Shown here piece by piece: positions 1 through 6,413 of a stretch of DNA of 13,948 nucleotides. Below the pieces are notes generated by a model. That model saw nothing but the letters and a program-made list of their open reading frames with translations, was not told the origin of the DNA and did not search any database. How positions within the stretch are numbered: the first letter of the stretch is position 1; each line of letters starts with the position of its first letter. The stretch is from Myxococcota bacterium (GTDB lineage: Bacteria > Myxococcota_A > UBA9160 > PR03): positions 1 to 13,948 of the forward strand of contig JASJBO010000145.1 in NCBI GenBank assembly GCA_030066475.1. The letters run 5' to 3'. Made by a program: the position numbers and the translations under genes.

Positions 1-2292
1 GGATCGCTCTCGGTGATCGGCGTGGTCGCGGCGATGGTGGCCTCGCTCAGCTTCACGCCGGCGGTGCTGGCCCTGCTGCCGCCGGTCGCCCCGCGCGCCG
101 AGCGGCCGGGCCGCGGGCGCCGCGGGCTGGGCTTCGAGCGGCTCGCCGAGCGCGCGGGGCGCTTCGCGCTGGCGCGGCGCCGGCCGATCTTCGTCGCCGC
201 CGGGGCCGTCTTCGCCCTGTCGCTGGCGGGGGCGAGCCAGCTCCGCATCGGCACCCAGCAGATCAGCAAGTTCGCCGCCGACGCGCCCGTCCGCACCGAC
301 TTCGAGGCGGTCAACCGCCACCTGGGCGGCGCCAACCCCCTCTACGTCGTGGTCGAGTCCGAATCGCTCGACGCGTTCAAGGACCCCGCCAACCTGCGCG
401 TGCTCGAGCAGCTCCAGGACTGGCTGCGCGCCCAGCCCGAGATCGGCGCGACGGCCTCGCTGGTCGACACCCTCAAGCTGATCCACCGCGGCTTCCGCGA
501 CGGCGACCCCGCCGCCTACGCGGTGCCCGAGAGCCGCCGCCTGGTGAGCCAGCTCTTCTTCTTCGGCGGCAGCCAGGAGCTCGACCGCTTCGTCGACCCC
601 GACTACCGGACCGCGAGCCTGCACCTGCGGGCGCGCGTGATCGACTCCGACGACGTCGCCGCGCTGGTCCAACGCATCGAGACGCGCCTGGCGGAGCTGC
701 CCGCCTCGCTCCAGGGGCGCGTCACCGGCACCAGCGTGGTGCTGGCGGGCGCGCTCGACGACATCATCCGCGGGCAGACGCTGAGCGTGCTCGCGGCGCT
801 CGGGATCATCTACGCGATCCTGGCCGCGCTGTTCGTCTCGTTCCGGATCGGCGCGGTCGCGCTGATCCCGAACGTGCTGCCGGTCGCCGCCTTCTTCGGC
901 GCGCTCGGCGCGCTGGGGATCCGCCTGGGACCCGGCATCAGCCTGGTGGCGCCGATGGTGCTGGGCATCGCCGTCGACGACACGATCCACTACTTCTCGC
1001 GCTTCATCCGCGAGGTGCGGCGCAGCGCCGACGAGGAGCGCGCCACCGTCACCACGCTCCAGGCGGTCGGGCGCCCCGTGACCTACACCTCGCTGGCGCT
1101 GGTGGCGGGCTTCCTGGTGCTCACCACCAGCGAGCTGCGCAGCCAGGTCGAGCTGGGCGCGATGGCCTCGTTCGCGCTGGGCTTCGCCTGGCTGACCGAC
1201 TTCTTCGTGACCCCGGCACTGTGTGCGCGGCTGCGCATCGCCACACTCTGGGACCTGCTGAGCGTCGATCTGGGGCGCGACCCGCACCGCTCGATCTCGC
1301 TGCTGCGCGGTCTGCGCGCCTCGGAGGCGCGCATCGTCGCGCTGCTGGCGAGTGTCGTCCACGTGCGCGAGGGCGAGCACCTGTTCCGCGAGGGCGAGCC
1401 GGGCGAGGCAGTCTACGCCGTGCTCGACGGCCGGCTGCGGACCTCCACCGCGCACGGCACCGGCCGGCTCGAGCTGGCCCGGCACGAGCGCGGAGACGCG
1501 CTGGGTGAGGTGGGGCTGCTGCACCTGGCGCGCAGCGCCGACGTCGAGGCGCTGCGCGACGCGCGCCTGCTGCGCTTCACGCAGGAATCGATCGACCAGC
1601 TCGCGCGGCGCTACCCGCGCATCGCCACCGTGGTCTACCGGAACCTGAGCGAGATCGCGGCCGACCGCCTGGCGCGCGCCACCTCCGGGCTGCGCGACGC
1701 GGCGTCGGGCACGGTCGCGCACGCGCCGGCCCTTCCGGATCCGCGTCGTGACGCCGGACGGCTGGAGCGCGCCGGCCGGGCGCTGGCCGATGCCTTCTTC
1801 GGCGACGACGGCGCGGCCGATCGCGCGGCCCTCGCTCACACAGCGGCCGAGGCCGACGGCGGGACGCCCGGATCCGAGTCCGCCCTCCTGCTCGCTGCGC
1901 TCGGTCTCCGACCCGACGTGGTCGCCGCCCTCACGCTGCTGCCGCTGGTCGAGGTGGCGTGGTCCGACGGGCGGCTGCAGCCAGGCGAGCGGCAGGCCGT
2001 GCTCGCCGTCGCCGCCGGCCGCGATACGCCCGCCGAGCCGGCGCTGCTGCACCGGCTCGGTGTCTGGCTCGACCGTCCGCCGACCCCGCAGCTGCGCGCG
2101 AACTGGCGCGACGCCGTCGCCGCCGTGTGCGCGGAGCTGAGCGTCGAGTCGCGCATGCGCCTGCGCGACGGCTTGCTCGCCAGCGCGCGCGGCGTCGCCG
2201 AGTCGGCCGGCGGTCTACTCGGCGTCGGCAGCGTGTCGCGCCGTGAGGCACGCGTGCTGGTCGAGCTCGAGAGCGCCTTCTCCACCCGCTGA
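1..2292 (+). CDS. RND/MMPL-family exporter (C-terminal half) fused to cNMP-binding-like and TerB-like domains; 5' partial
   Basis: The frame is open from the first base, so the start lies upstream; 763 residues are visible (numbered from base 1). Residues 4-26 look like TM6 of an RND permease, followed by a cytoplasmic linker, TM7 (about 61-79), a periplasmic loop (about 80-258) and TM8-TM12 (about 261-408). The TM10 motif GIAVDDTIHYFSRF and the segment GRPVTYTSLALVAGF are typical of MMPL/RND proteins, which move lipids or hydrophobic compounds using the proton gradient. About 440-560 is a cyclic-nucleotide-binding fold: LFREGEPGEAVYAVLDGRL, then a phosphate-cassette-like stretch GEVGLLHLARSADVEA with Glu503 and Arg511 kept. 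About 635-760 is all-helical with VEVAWSDGRLQPGERQAV, resembling TerB-like domains. The RND call is firm, the cNMP call good and the TerB-like call moderate. Substrate and ligand cannot be told. A lipoprotein gene follows 67 bases downstream. Confidence 0.88.
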   Translation, partial: GSLSVIGVVAAMVASLSFTPAVLALLPPVAPRAERPGRGRRGLGFERLAERAGRFALARRRPIFVAAGAVFALSLAGASQLRIGTQQISKFAADAPVRTDFEAVNRHLGGANPLYVVVESESLDAFKDPANLRVLEQLQDWLRAQPEIGATASLVDTLKLIHRGFRDGDPAAYAVPESRRLVSQLFFFGGSQELDRFVDPDYRTASLHLRARVIDSDDVAALVQRIETRLAELPASLQGRVTGTSVVLAGALDDIIRGQTLSVLAALGIIYAILAALFVSFRIGAVALIPNVLPVAAFFGALGALGIRLGPGISLVAPMVLGIAVDDTIHYFSRFIREVRRSADEERATVTTLQAVGRPVTYTSLALVAGFLVLTTSELRSQVELGAMASFALGFAWLTDFFVTPALCARLRIATLWDLLSVDLGRDPHRSISLLRGLRASEARIVALLASVVHVREGEHLFREGEPGEAVYAVLDGRLRTSTAHGTGRLELARHERGDALGEVGLLHLARSADVEALRDARLLRFTQESIDQLARRYPRIATVVYRNLSEIAADRLARATSGLRDAASGTVAHAPALPDPRRDAGRLERAGRALADAFFGDDGAADRAALAHTAAEADGGTPGSESALLLAALGLRPDVVAALTLLPLVEVAWSDGRLQPGERQAVLAVAAGRDTPAEPALLHRLGVWLDRPPTPQLRANWRDAVAAVCAELSVESRMRLRDGLLASARGVAESAGGLLGVGSVSRREARVLVELESAFSTR

Positions 2293-2300
2293 AGGCGCTA

Positions 2301-2336
2301 CGCTCCGAGGCTGAGCGGCCGCGCCGTCACGGAGCG
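2301..2336 (+). terminator. weak candidate hairpin after the exporter gene
   Basis: Seven-base perfect arms (CGCTCCG at 2301-2307, CGGAGCG at 2330-2336) enclose a 22-base loop that itself contains the palindrome GCGGCCGC. No T-run follows. It sits 8 bases past the exporter stop and could attenuate transcription into the lipoprotein gene, or be chance in GC-rich DNA. Confidence 0.2.
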
Positions 2337-2359
2337 AGCCGGGCGCCGGGAGGTCGACG

Positions 2360-3043
2360 ATGGTCCGACGTGAGCTGCTTCCGACGGCGCTGCTGCTGGG
2401 CGCGCTGCTCTGTGGCTGCGTGGGTGCGGACTCGCCCAAGGCGTCGGCCAAGAAGGTCGCGACCGGACTCACCGCCGGCCTGCCGGGCCTGGTCTGGACC
2501 AAGCAGGTCAGCGTGGTGGAGGAACGGGGCGGCTATCTCGACGTGCGCTTCGAGGGCAGCAGCAAGACCGTGCGACTCCTGTTTCCGGCGAACTCGACCT
2601 GCCGCGAGTTGCTGACCCCGGGCCGGACGCTCAAGTACGCGAAGGAGGGGACCTTCGGCAAGGTGCGCGCCGAAGGCGGAAGGCCCGACGCGGTGTGTCA
2701 TGGCAACGGCACCTTCGAGCTGGAGGCGCTGCGCGACCAGGGCGGGAAGGGCACCGGCCTGCGCGGCCCCGGGCGCCCGCGCGCCCCCGCGCACTACCGC
2801 GTGCTCGGCGCCGACGAGGAGTTCTCCTTCCTGCACGGGCGCTTCCCGCTGACGCCGATGGTCGCGATCCCGGGCGGCGTCGACATCGAGGCCTGGATCG
2901 GGAGCTCCACTCCGTGTCAGGACGTCGCGAGCCGCAATACGGCCTCGATGGAGTACCGCCAGAACGGGGCTCCGCTGGTGCTGCTCGCCGGTCGCGAGGA
3001 GTGCGCGATCGAGGCGCTGGCGATCCCCCCGCACGGCCGCTGA
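2360..3043 (+). CDS. predicted lipoprotein of unknown function
   Basis: A 227-residue protein. The ATG at 2360 has GGGAGGT six bases upstream. The N-terminus is a short charged segment, then a hydrophobic stretch ending in the lipobox-like LCGC, with Cys20 as probable lipidation site; Cys at -2 is slightly off consensus. The mature part begins with a Lys/Ser-rich linker and shows no domain I recognise. It has a beta-rich look (VSVVEERGGYLDVRFEG, KTVRLLFPANSTC) and four further Cys, which would allow two disulfides outside the inner membrane. It is co-directional with the sensor-fused exporter and 67 bases downstream, so it may be an envelope partner, but that is inference. The stop codon lies inside the left arm of an inverted repeat (3033-3072). 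Confidence 0.75.
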   Translation: MVRRELLPTALLLGALLCGCVGADSPKASAKKVATGLTAGLPGLVWTKQVSVVEERGGYLDVRFEGSSKTVRLLFPANSTCRELLTPGRTLKYAKEGTFGKVRAEGGRPDAVCHGNGTFELEALRDQGGKGTGLRGPGRPRAPAHYRVLGADEEFSFLHGRFPLTPMVAIPGGVDIEAWIGSSTPCQDVASRNTASMEYRQNGAPLVLLAGREECAIEALAIPPHGR

Positions 3044-3072
3044 GCCGCGAGAGCCGGGCCGTCAGCGGCCGT
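3033..3072. terminator. candidate bidirectional terminator between convergent genes
   Basis: Perfect 11-base inverted repeat: ACGGCCGCTGA at 3033-3043 and TCAGCGGCCGT at 3062-3072, with an 18-base loop. The left arm includes the TGA stop of the lipoprotein gene. The repeat lies between two convergent genes, which is where a shared terminator would sit. There is no T-tract on either side, so intrinsic termination would be weak; it may instead protect mRNA 3' ends. Confidence 0.4.
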
Positions 3073-3085
3073 CACCTGCTCGGGC

Positions 3086-3643
3086 TCAGGTCGTCGCGTC
3101 GCGCCGCCGCGGCAGCCAGCGCGGCACGTCGCGGCAGTAGGTCTCGTACTCGGGACCGAAGCGCCGCCGCAGCTCGGGCTCTTCGACCAGCACCACGGAC
3201 AGGTGGGCCGCGATGGTGATCGCGAATGCGTAGACCGCCAGACCCCAGCTCGCGACGTGCAGCGCCAGGGCCCAGATCACGGCCAGCTCGGCGGCCATGA
3301 TCGGGTTGCGCAGGAACGAGAACGCACCGCTGGTGACCAGGTGGCGGGGTGCGTCGGCCGGCAGGGGCGTGCCGCCCCCCACGCGGCTGAACGAGACCAG
3401 GCACCAGCCCCACACGAGGAAGCCCGCGGCGGCCAGGAGCGCCGCCAGCGGCTCGCCGAGGGCCGGGGGCAGCGGGAGCGGCGTGGGAAGCAGACGGTGC
3501 GCCAGCCACGGCAAGGCCAACATGAACACCCCGAAGAAGAGCAGGGCGTTCAGCACCGACTTCGCGACGAGCGCGGGAACGCTCCGCGTCGTGCTGGGCC
3601 GGACGGCGTCCTGGAGGCGGCGGCGCAGCGACACGTCGGGCAT
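3086..3643 (-). CDS. ICMT/PEMT-type membrane methyltransferase
   Basis: A 185-residue integral membrane protein of the isoprenylcysteine carboxyl methyltransferase / phospholipid methyltransferase family, which uses S-adenosylmethionine to methylate lipid-like or prenylated substrates at the inner membrane. Hydrophobic segments lie at about 30-52, 62-85 and 115-151. The C-terminal core has the family signature: FLRNPIM (110-116), EEPELRRRFGPEYETYC (154-170) and VPRWLPRR (173-180); RNP, the EE pair and FGxxYxxY mark the SAM-binding region. The ATG at 3643 is preceded by only a weak ribosome site. It lies 33 bases downstream of the PEP-CTERM-like gene on the same strand, so the two are probably co-transcribed. 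Bacterial members rarely have known substrates, so none is proposed here. Confidence 0.85.
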   Translation of the reverse strand: MPDVSLRRRLQDAVRPSTTRSVPALVAKSVLNALLFFGVFMLALPWLAHRLLPTPLPLPPALGEPLAALLAAAGFLVWGWCLVSFSRVGGGTPLPADAPRHLVTSGAFSFLRNPIMAAELAVIWALALHVASWGLAVYAFAITIAAHLSVVLVEEPELRRRFGPEYETYCRDVPRWLPRRRDATT

Positions 3644-3676
3644 CCCGGCCGAAGGAAGCGAAGCGTCCGATCGCCC

Positions 3677-4585
3677 TCAAGTCCTCTCGGTCGCTGGTGA
3701 GCTCGCGCTCGCCCGGGAGCGGCGTCGCAGCGCCAGAAGCGAAGCCGCGGCGACGATCTGCCCCCACGCCGTCTCCGGCTCGGGGGCCGGAAGGACGTCG
3801 AGGCCCGGGGGCTCCTCCGCGACGAAGACGATCGAGGCGGCCGCGTCCGTGAAGATCGCGTACGTTACCTCGGAGTTGAGCGTGGATGCGGCCGAGTTCC
3901 CGGTTCCTACCGTGCTGCCCCAGGCCGTGCTCCTGCTCCGCAGGAACGCCCGGAAGAAGAGCGGGGTGCGGACCGGCACGTCCACCTCCTTGACGATGTC
4001 GACCACCTCGCCCGCGCCGGGCACCGGACCCTCGTACTTCCACGGTGCGATCCCCACCCCGGGACCGTCGAAGCGAAGCTGGCGAAGCGCGTACTCGCCG
4101 AGCTGCTCGACGAACGCGGAGCCCCGCCCGCTGACCTCCGTGCTCACCGTCCCGAAGCGATGACGCGCCACGATCGTGATGGGCAGCGGGTCCGTCGCGC
4201 TCGGCTCGTCCGGGACGACCGAGAACTCGAAGGTCTGCTCGATGATGACGCGCCCTTCGAAGACGTCGTTCTGGTTCGGGATGCCCAGCGCCCCCGTGCC
4301 GACCCGCACGCCGGGTCCGGCCGAGTAGCTGGCGATCCCGGTCCCACTGCCGCTGGCGATGGAGACCTCGACGTGCCGAGGCGGGTCGCAGCTGACCCCG
4401 GCCGTGGCCTCCTCGAAAGCCCCGGCGCCGCGTGCGGCGCTGTTGAGCTCTTCGAGCGCGTAGCCGGTCTCGTCCAGACAGGTTCCGACGTCGGCGAGGC
4501 CCGGGCTGGCGACTCCGAGGAGCCCGCCCAACAGGAGCCATCTCGTGAGCTGGAGCCATCTCGAGAGCTTGGTGCGACTCGACAT
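3677..4585 (-). CDS. secreted protein with PEP-CTERM-like C-terminal sorting tail
   Basis: The frame stays open further upstream, but the ATG at 4585 is preferred: it has AGGGGA about nine bases upstream and begins a signal peptide (MSSRTKLSRWLQLTRWLLLG, hydrophobic core, cleavage near GLA-DVG). The protein is 302 residues. The mature part is beta-rich with many Val/Thr/Glu and no domain I can name. The C-terminus has the three-part layout of a PEP-CTERM signal: PEPE at about 268, a hydrophobic helix WGQIVAAASLLAL (about 274-286) and RRRSR. Eleven extra residues follow the Arg cluster, which is longer than usual. Such tails are normally processed by an exosortase at the inner membrane; none is in this window. 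An 18-base tandem duplication lies inside the signal peptide. Confidence 0.78.
   Translation of the reverse strand: MSSRTKLSRWLQLTRWLLLGGLLGVASPGLADVGTCLDETGYALEELNSAARGAGAFEEATAGVSCDPPRHVEVSIASGSGTGIASYSAGPGVRVGTGALGIPNQNDVFEGRVIIEQTFEFSVVPDEPSATDPLPITIVARHRFGTVSTEVSGRGSAFVEQLGEYALRQLRFDGPGVGIAPWKYEGPVPGAGEVVDIVKEVDVPVRTPLFFRAFLRSRSTAWGSTVGTGNSAASTLNSEVTYAIFTDAAASIVFVAEEPPGLDVLPAPEPETAWGQIVAAASLLALRRRSRASASSPATERT
4534..4569 (-). repeat. 18-base tandem duplication in the signal peptide
   Basis: Two adjacent 18-base copies (4534-4551 and 4552-4569) differ at one position. On the coding strand they read AGCTCTCGAGATGGCTCC and AGCTCACGAGATGGCTCC. In protein this gives two similar six-residue blocks, KLSRWL and QLTRWL, in the n-region of the signal peptide, so the change is in frame. 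Confidence 0.8.
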
Positions 4586-4701
4586 CCGCGAGTTCCCCTG
4601 TGGGAAAGGTGGGGGCTCGAGGCCCCAGGTGTCAGCCCCTCCGCGCCGCTCCATGTTGACTCCCCACCCCCGGCTGCTGCAAGGTGGCCGCGAGGTCTCC
4701 G

Positions 4702-4875
4702 ATGCGCCGGATCGCGCTTCTGCTGGCCTTCGCACTCGCTCCCGTCGCCGCGCACGCCCAGCTCGTCGACGGGGTCGCGCAGGTCGCGCTCTCGGCGAAC
4801 GGGGCGCCCGCCGGCTTCGGGGCGGAGCCGGGCCCCTCGGGCCTGGCCTGCGCCGGCGCCGTGCCCTGCCCGTAG
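4702..4875 (+). CDS. small secreted peptide, 57 aa, unknown function
   Basis: The ATG at 4702 has GAGGT five bases upstream. An in-frame ATG at 4684 would add six residues but lacks a better ribosome site. Residues 1-20 form a textbook signal peptide (MRRIALLLAFALAPVAAHAQ, cleavage after AHA or AQ). The mature peptide is about 38 residues, Gly/Ala/Pro-rich, with two Cys near the C-terminus (ACAGAVPCP) that could form a small loop. Third codon positions are G or C in all but three codons, supporting real coding. It is divergent from the PEP-CTERM-like gene, and their starts are 116 bases apart. I do not recognise a family. Confidence 0.6.
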   Translation: MRRIALLLAFALAPVAAHAQLVDGVAQVALSANGAPAGFGAEPGPSGLACAGAVPCP

Positions 4876-4939
4876 GACACTCGCCTCCGTCCCTCGGGGG
4901 GCCCTCAAGTTCCCCTGCCGCCTGCCGATTGCGGGTTCG

Positions 4940-4961
4940 AGGCCGGACCTGCACCCGGCCT
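4940..4961 (+). other. small hairpin between two plus-strand genes
   Basis: Seven-base perfect stem (AGGCCGG at 4940-4946, CCGGCCT at 4955-4961) with an eight-base loop, in the 132-base gap between the 57-residue peptide gene and the DUF4124-like gene. No T-run follows. It could be a weak processing or attenuation element. Confidence 0.25.
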
Positions 4962-5007
4962 GCGACCGATCTGCCGGGGCCGGACCGGCGCGAGAAGGAG
5001 AGGGACC

Positions 5008-5379
5008 ATGACGCGAAGAGACGGAATCGTCGCCGCGATCGGACTGGCTGTCGGGATGGGAGTCGCCGCGCTCGGCGCCACCCTGGCGAGCGACCAGCCG
5101 CTGCCGTCCGTGAGTGCCGGCATCCCGGCGCAGCCGCAGACCGCCGCCGAGCTCGAGGCGCTGCGCATCGCGGCGCTCGAGATCCTGGTGCCCACCGCTC
5201 CGCAGGTCTTCTACCAGTACATCGACGAGACCGGCGCGGTGCGCTTCACCGAGAGCCTGCACGACGTGCCCGAGGCGTGGCGCGAGAGCGCGGGCCACGT
5301 CGAGCTCGACGTCGTGCCGCCCAGCACGCCGGTCCAGGCGCGCGTGCTGCGCAAGCTGCGCGAGGGCGGCGCGGAGTAG
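5008..5379 (+). CDS. DUF4124-like membrane-anchored envelope protein
   Basis: A 123-residue protein starting at ATG 5008, with a strong ribosome site AAGGAG seven bases upstream. Residues 7-27 are a hydrophobic signal or anchor (GIVAAIGLAVGMGVAALGA) after MTRRD, so most of the protein should be periplasmic. A short helical stretch (about 45-60) leads into VFYQYIDETGAVRFTESL (67-84), which matches the start of DUF4124 domains: a small beta hairpin of the type Y-x-[WY]-x-D-x-x-G-x-[VI]-x-[FY]. DUF4124 has no known enzymatic role and is often found in periplasmic proteins. The rest is a short Pro/Arg-containing tail. It converges on the small Cys/His gene with 12 bases between stops. Confidence 0.75.
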   Translation: MTRRDGIVAAIGLAVGMGVAALGATLASDQPLPSVSAGIPAQPQTAAELEALRIAALEILVPTAPQVFYQYIDETGAVRFTESLHDVPEAWRESAGHVELDVVPPSTPVQARVLRKLREGGAE

Positions 5380-5391
5380 CCAGCGGGCCGC

Positions 5392-5550
5392 TCACGACGC
5401 CGGCGCCGGCTTCGGATCGTCCGCCTTCTGGCGGTTGCGGCCCCGCGCGTCCAGCGGGCACGGCTTCGGTGCGGCCTGGTGCGCCCACCACGAGACGCCG
5501 CAGCGACACACGAGCCCCTCGCCGAACGCGTGGTTCCCGCACGACACCAC
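5392..5550 (-). CDS. small Cys/His-rich, possibly zinc-binding protein
   Basis: A frame of 52 residues if the first of two adjacent GTG codons (5548-5550) is the start. The start is uncertain: neither GTG has a good ribosome site, a further GTG lies at 5581-5583, and the frame stays open to 5832. From 5550 down to the stop, 49 of 52 sense codons end in G or C; upstream the frame turns Arg-rich and loses that bias. Potential ligands are Cys4, His7, Cys15, Cys17, His24 and Cys31, arranged C-G-N-H, C-R-C-G, WWAH and P-C, which looks like a compact zinc ribbon or knuckle. The tail is Lys/Arg/Asp/Pro-rich. I cannot name a family. Confidence 0.5.
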   Translation of the reverse strand: MVSCGNHAFGEGLVCRCGVSWWAHQAAPKPCPLDARGRNRQKADDPKPAPAS

Positions 5551-5640
5551 CCGCCGGGTGCCGCGCCGGCGCGGAGCTGTCACCTCGATTCGCGAGCGGG
5601 CACGAATTCGCTCCTCCGCGCATCGGACATCCGACCTGAC

Positions 5641-5654
5641 GTCGTCGCGACGAC
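5641..5654. promoter_or_regulatory. perfect 14-base palindrome, possible operator
   Basis: GTCGTCGCGACGAC is its own reverse complement. It lies in the non-coding stretch about 90 bases upstream of the possible start of the minus-strand Cys/His gene and about 350 bases upstream of the RRM gene. Two-fold symmetry of this length suits a dimeric regulator, but no second copy was seen in the window. Confidence 0.3.
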
Positions 5655-5769
5655 AGGGGGCCAGCAGCGGTTGGAATCGGGAGAGCGAACGGTCGGACTC
5701 GGGAGTCAGCCGGTGCTTGCCGGGTGGGGAACATACCACACCGAAGGCGCCCGCTTCCGAGCGGCCGTT

Positions 5770-5797
5770 TGCATTCGCTGGCGCGTCCTCTACCGTC
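5770..5797 (+). promoter_or_regulatory. weak sigma70-like promoter candidate for the RRM gene
   Basis: TTGCAT at 5770-5775 and TACCGT at 5792-5797, separated by 16 bases. Both boxes match the consensus only partly. If used, the RRM mRNA would have a leader of about 200 bases containing two small hairpins. Confidence 0.25.
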
Positions 5798-6004
5798 CAA
5801 TCCGAGAGGCTTTTCCCCGACCGGGCCGACACGCAGTCCCTGCCAGCACCATCGTCCCCAAGTGAATCTGCCTTTCCGTCCCAGTCCAGTCGGGCTGGGA
5901 GGCCAGAAGATCGCCCGCGGGCACGCGGACTCGGACGTTCCGAGCGCGTTCCGCCGATCGATGCGTCCAGGTCGGACTTCGGCCCGGAGCACTCAGGGAA
6001 TCAG

Positions 6005-6295
6005 TTGAGCAAGAAGATCTACGTCGGAAACATCCCCTTCTCGAGCACCGAGGACGACCTGCGGGACCTGTTCGGTCGTCACGGCGGCGTCAGCTCGGTG
6101 AACGTCATCATGGACCGCGAGACCGGCCGCCCGCGTGGCTTCGCTTTCGTCGAGATGGACGAGGCCAGCGCGGCGGACGACGCGATCCGCGCCCTGGACG
6201 GCAGCGACCTCGGCGGCCGCAGCATCCGGGTGAACGAGGCCCAGGACCGCCGCGGTGGCGGGGGCGGGGGCGGCTACCGCCGCGACCGCTACTAG
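6005..6295 (+). CDS. RRM-domain RNA-binding protein with Gly-rich tail
   Basis: A 96-residue single RNA-recognition-motif protein. Both signature motifs are intact: RNP2 IYVGNI (5-10) and RNP1 RGFAFVEM (44-51), with the usual DRETGRPRGF loop before RNP1. A short tail (82-96) is Gly/Arg-rich (DRRGGGGGGGYRRDRY). This is the layout of the small bacterial RRM proteins often linked to cold response, and of eukaryotic glycine-rich RNA-binding proteins. The start is the TTG at 6005: it gives the family's usual (M)SKKIYVGN beginning, has AGGGA five bases upstream, and no ATG or GTG is nearby in frame. The gene stands alone, with a long non-coding leader before it and a strong intrinsic terminator after it, so it is probably a monocistronic and post-transcriptionally controlled gene. 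Confidence 0.93.
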   Translation: MSKKIYVGNIPFSSTEDDLRDLFGRHGGVSSVNVIMDRETGRPRGFAFVEMDEASAADDAIRALDGSDLGGRSIRVNEAQDRRGGGGGGGYRRDRY

Positions 6296-6316
6296 GCGGA
6301 ACGCGCGCTCTGCAGG

Positions 6317-6350
6317 GGGCCGGGACGGACTGCCGTCCCGGCCCTTCTTC
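6317..6350 (+). terminator. intrinsic terminator of the RRM gene
   Basis: Perfect 12-base stem (GGGCCGGGACGG at 6317-6328, CCGTCCCGGCCC at 6333-6344), four-base loop ACTG, followed by TTCTTC. It begins 22 bases after the RRM stop codon and is by far the clearest terminator in the window. Confidence 0.88.
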
Positions 6351-6413
6351 GTCGCGCGCCCCGGTTCCCCGCTGCGACCCGGCTGGCCTACACTGAAGGG
6401 CGAAGGGCACCGC

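Larger units (their letters stand above)
5551..6004. other. 454-base non-coding stretch, leader and regulatory region of the RRM gene
   Basis: I see no convincing gene here: frames on both strands lack coding-type codon use, and the stretch is visibly less GC-biased than its neighbours. It contains a perfect 14-base palindrome (5641-5654), three small hairpins (5751-5764 with a UCCG-type loop, 5880-5899, and 5930-5944 CTCGGA/TCCGAG), and a weak promoter-like pair at 5770-5797. It probably carries the promoter and a roughly 200-base leader of the RRM gene, and perhaps the promoter of the minus-strand Cys/His gene. Confidence 0.5.

Noticed and set aside
3072..4559. A long open frame on the minus strand (about 495 codons) offset from the methyltransferase and PEP-CTERM-like genes
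   Set aside because: It is an out-of-frame shadow: Arg/Gly/Ala-rich, low complexity, no motifs, and it covers two well-supported genes in the proper frame.
4656..4661. TTGACT resembling a -35 box upstream of the small secreted peptide gene
   Set aside because: No -10-like hexamer lies 16-18 bases downstream, so it cannot be called a promoter from sequence alone.
4931..4965. GGTTCGAG-like stretch resembling a tRNA T-loop
   Set aside because: No acceptor, D or anticodon arms can be folded around it; it belongs to a simple hairpin in the gap before the DUF4124-like gene.
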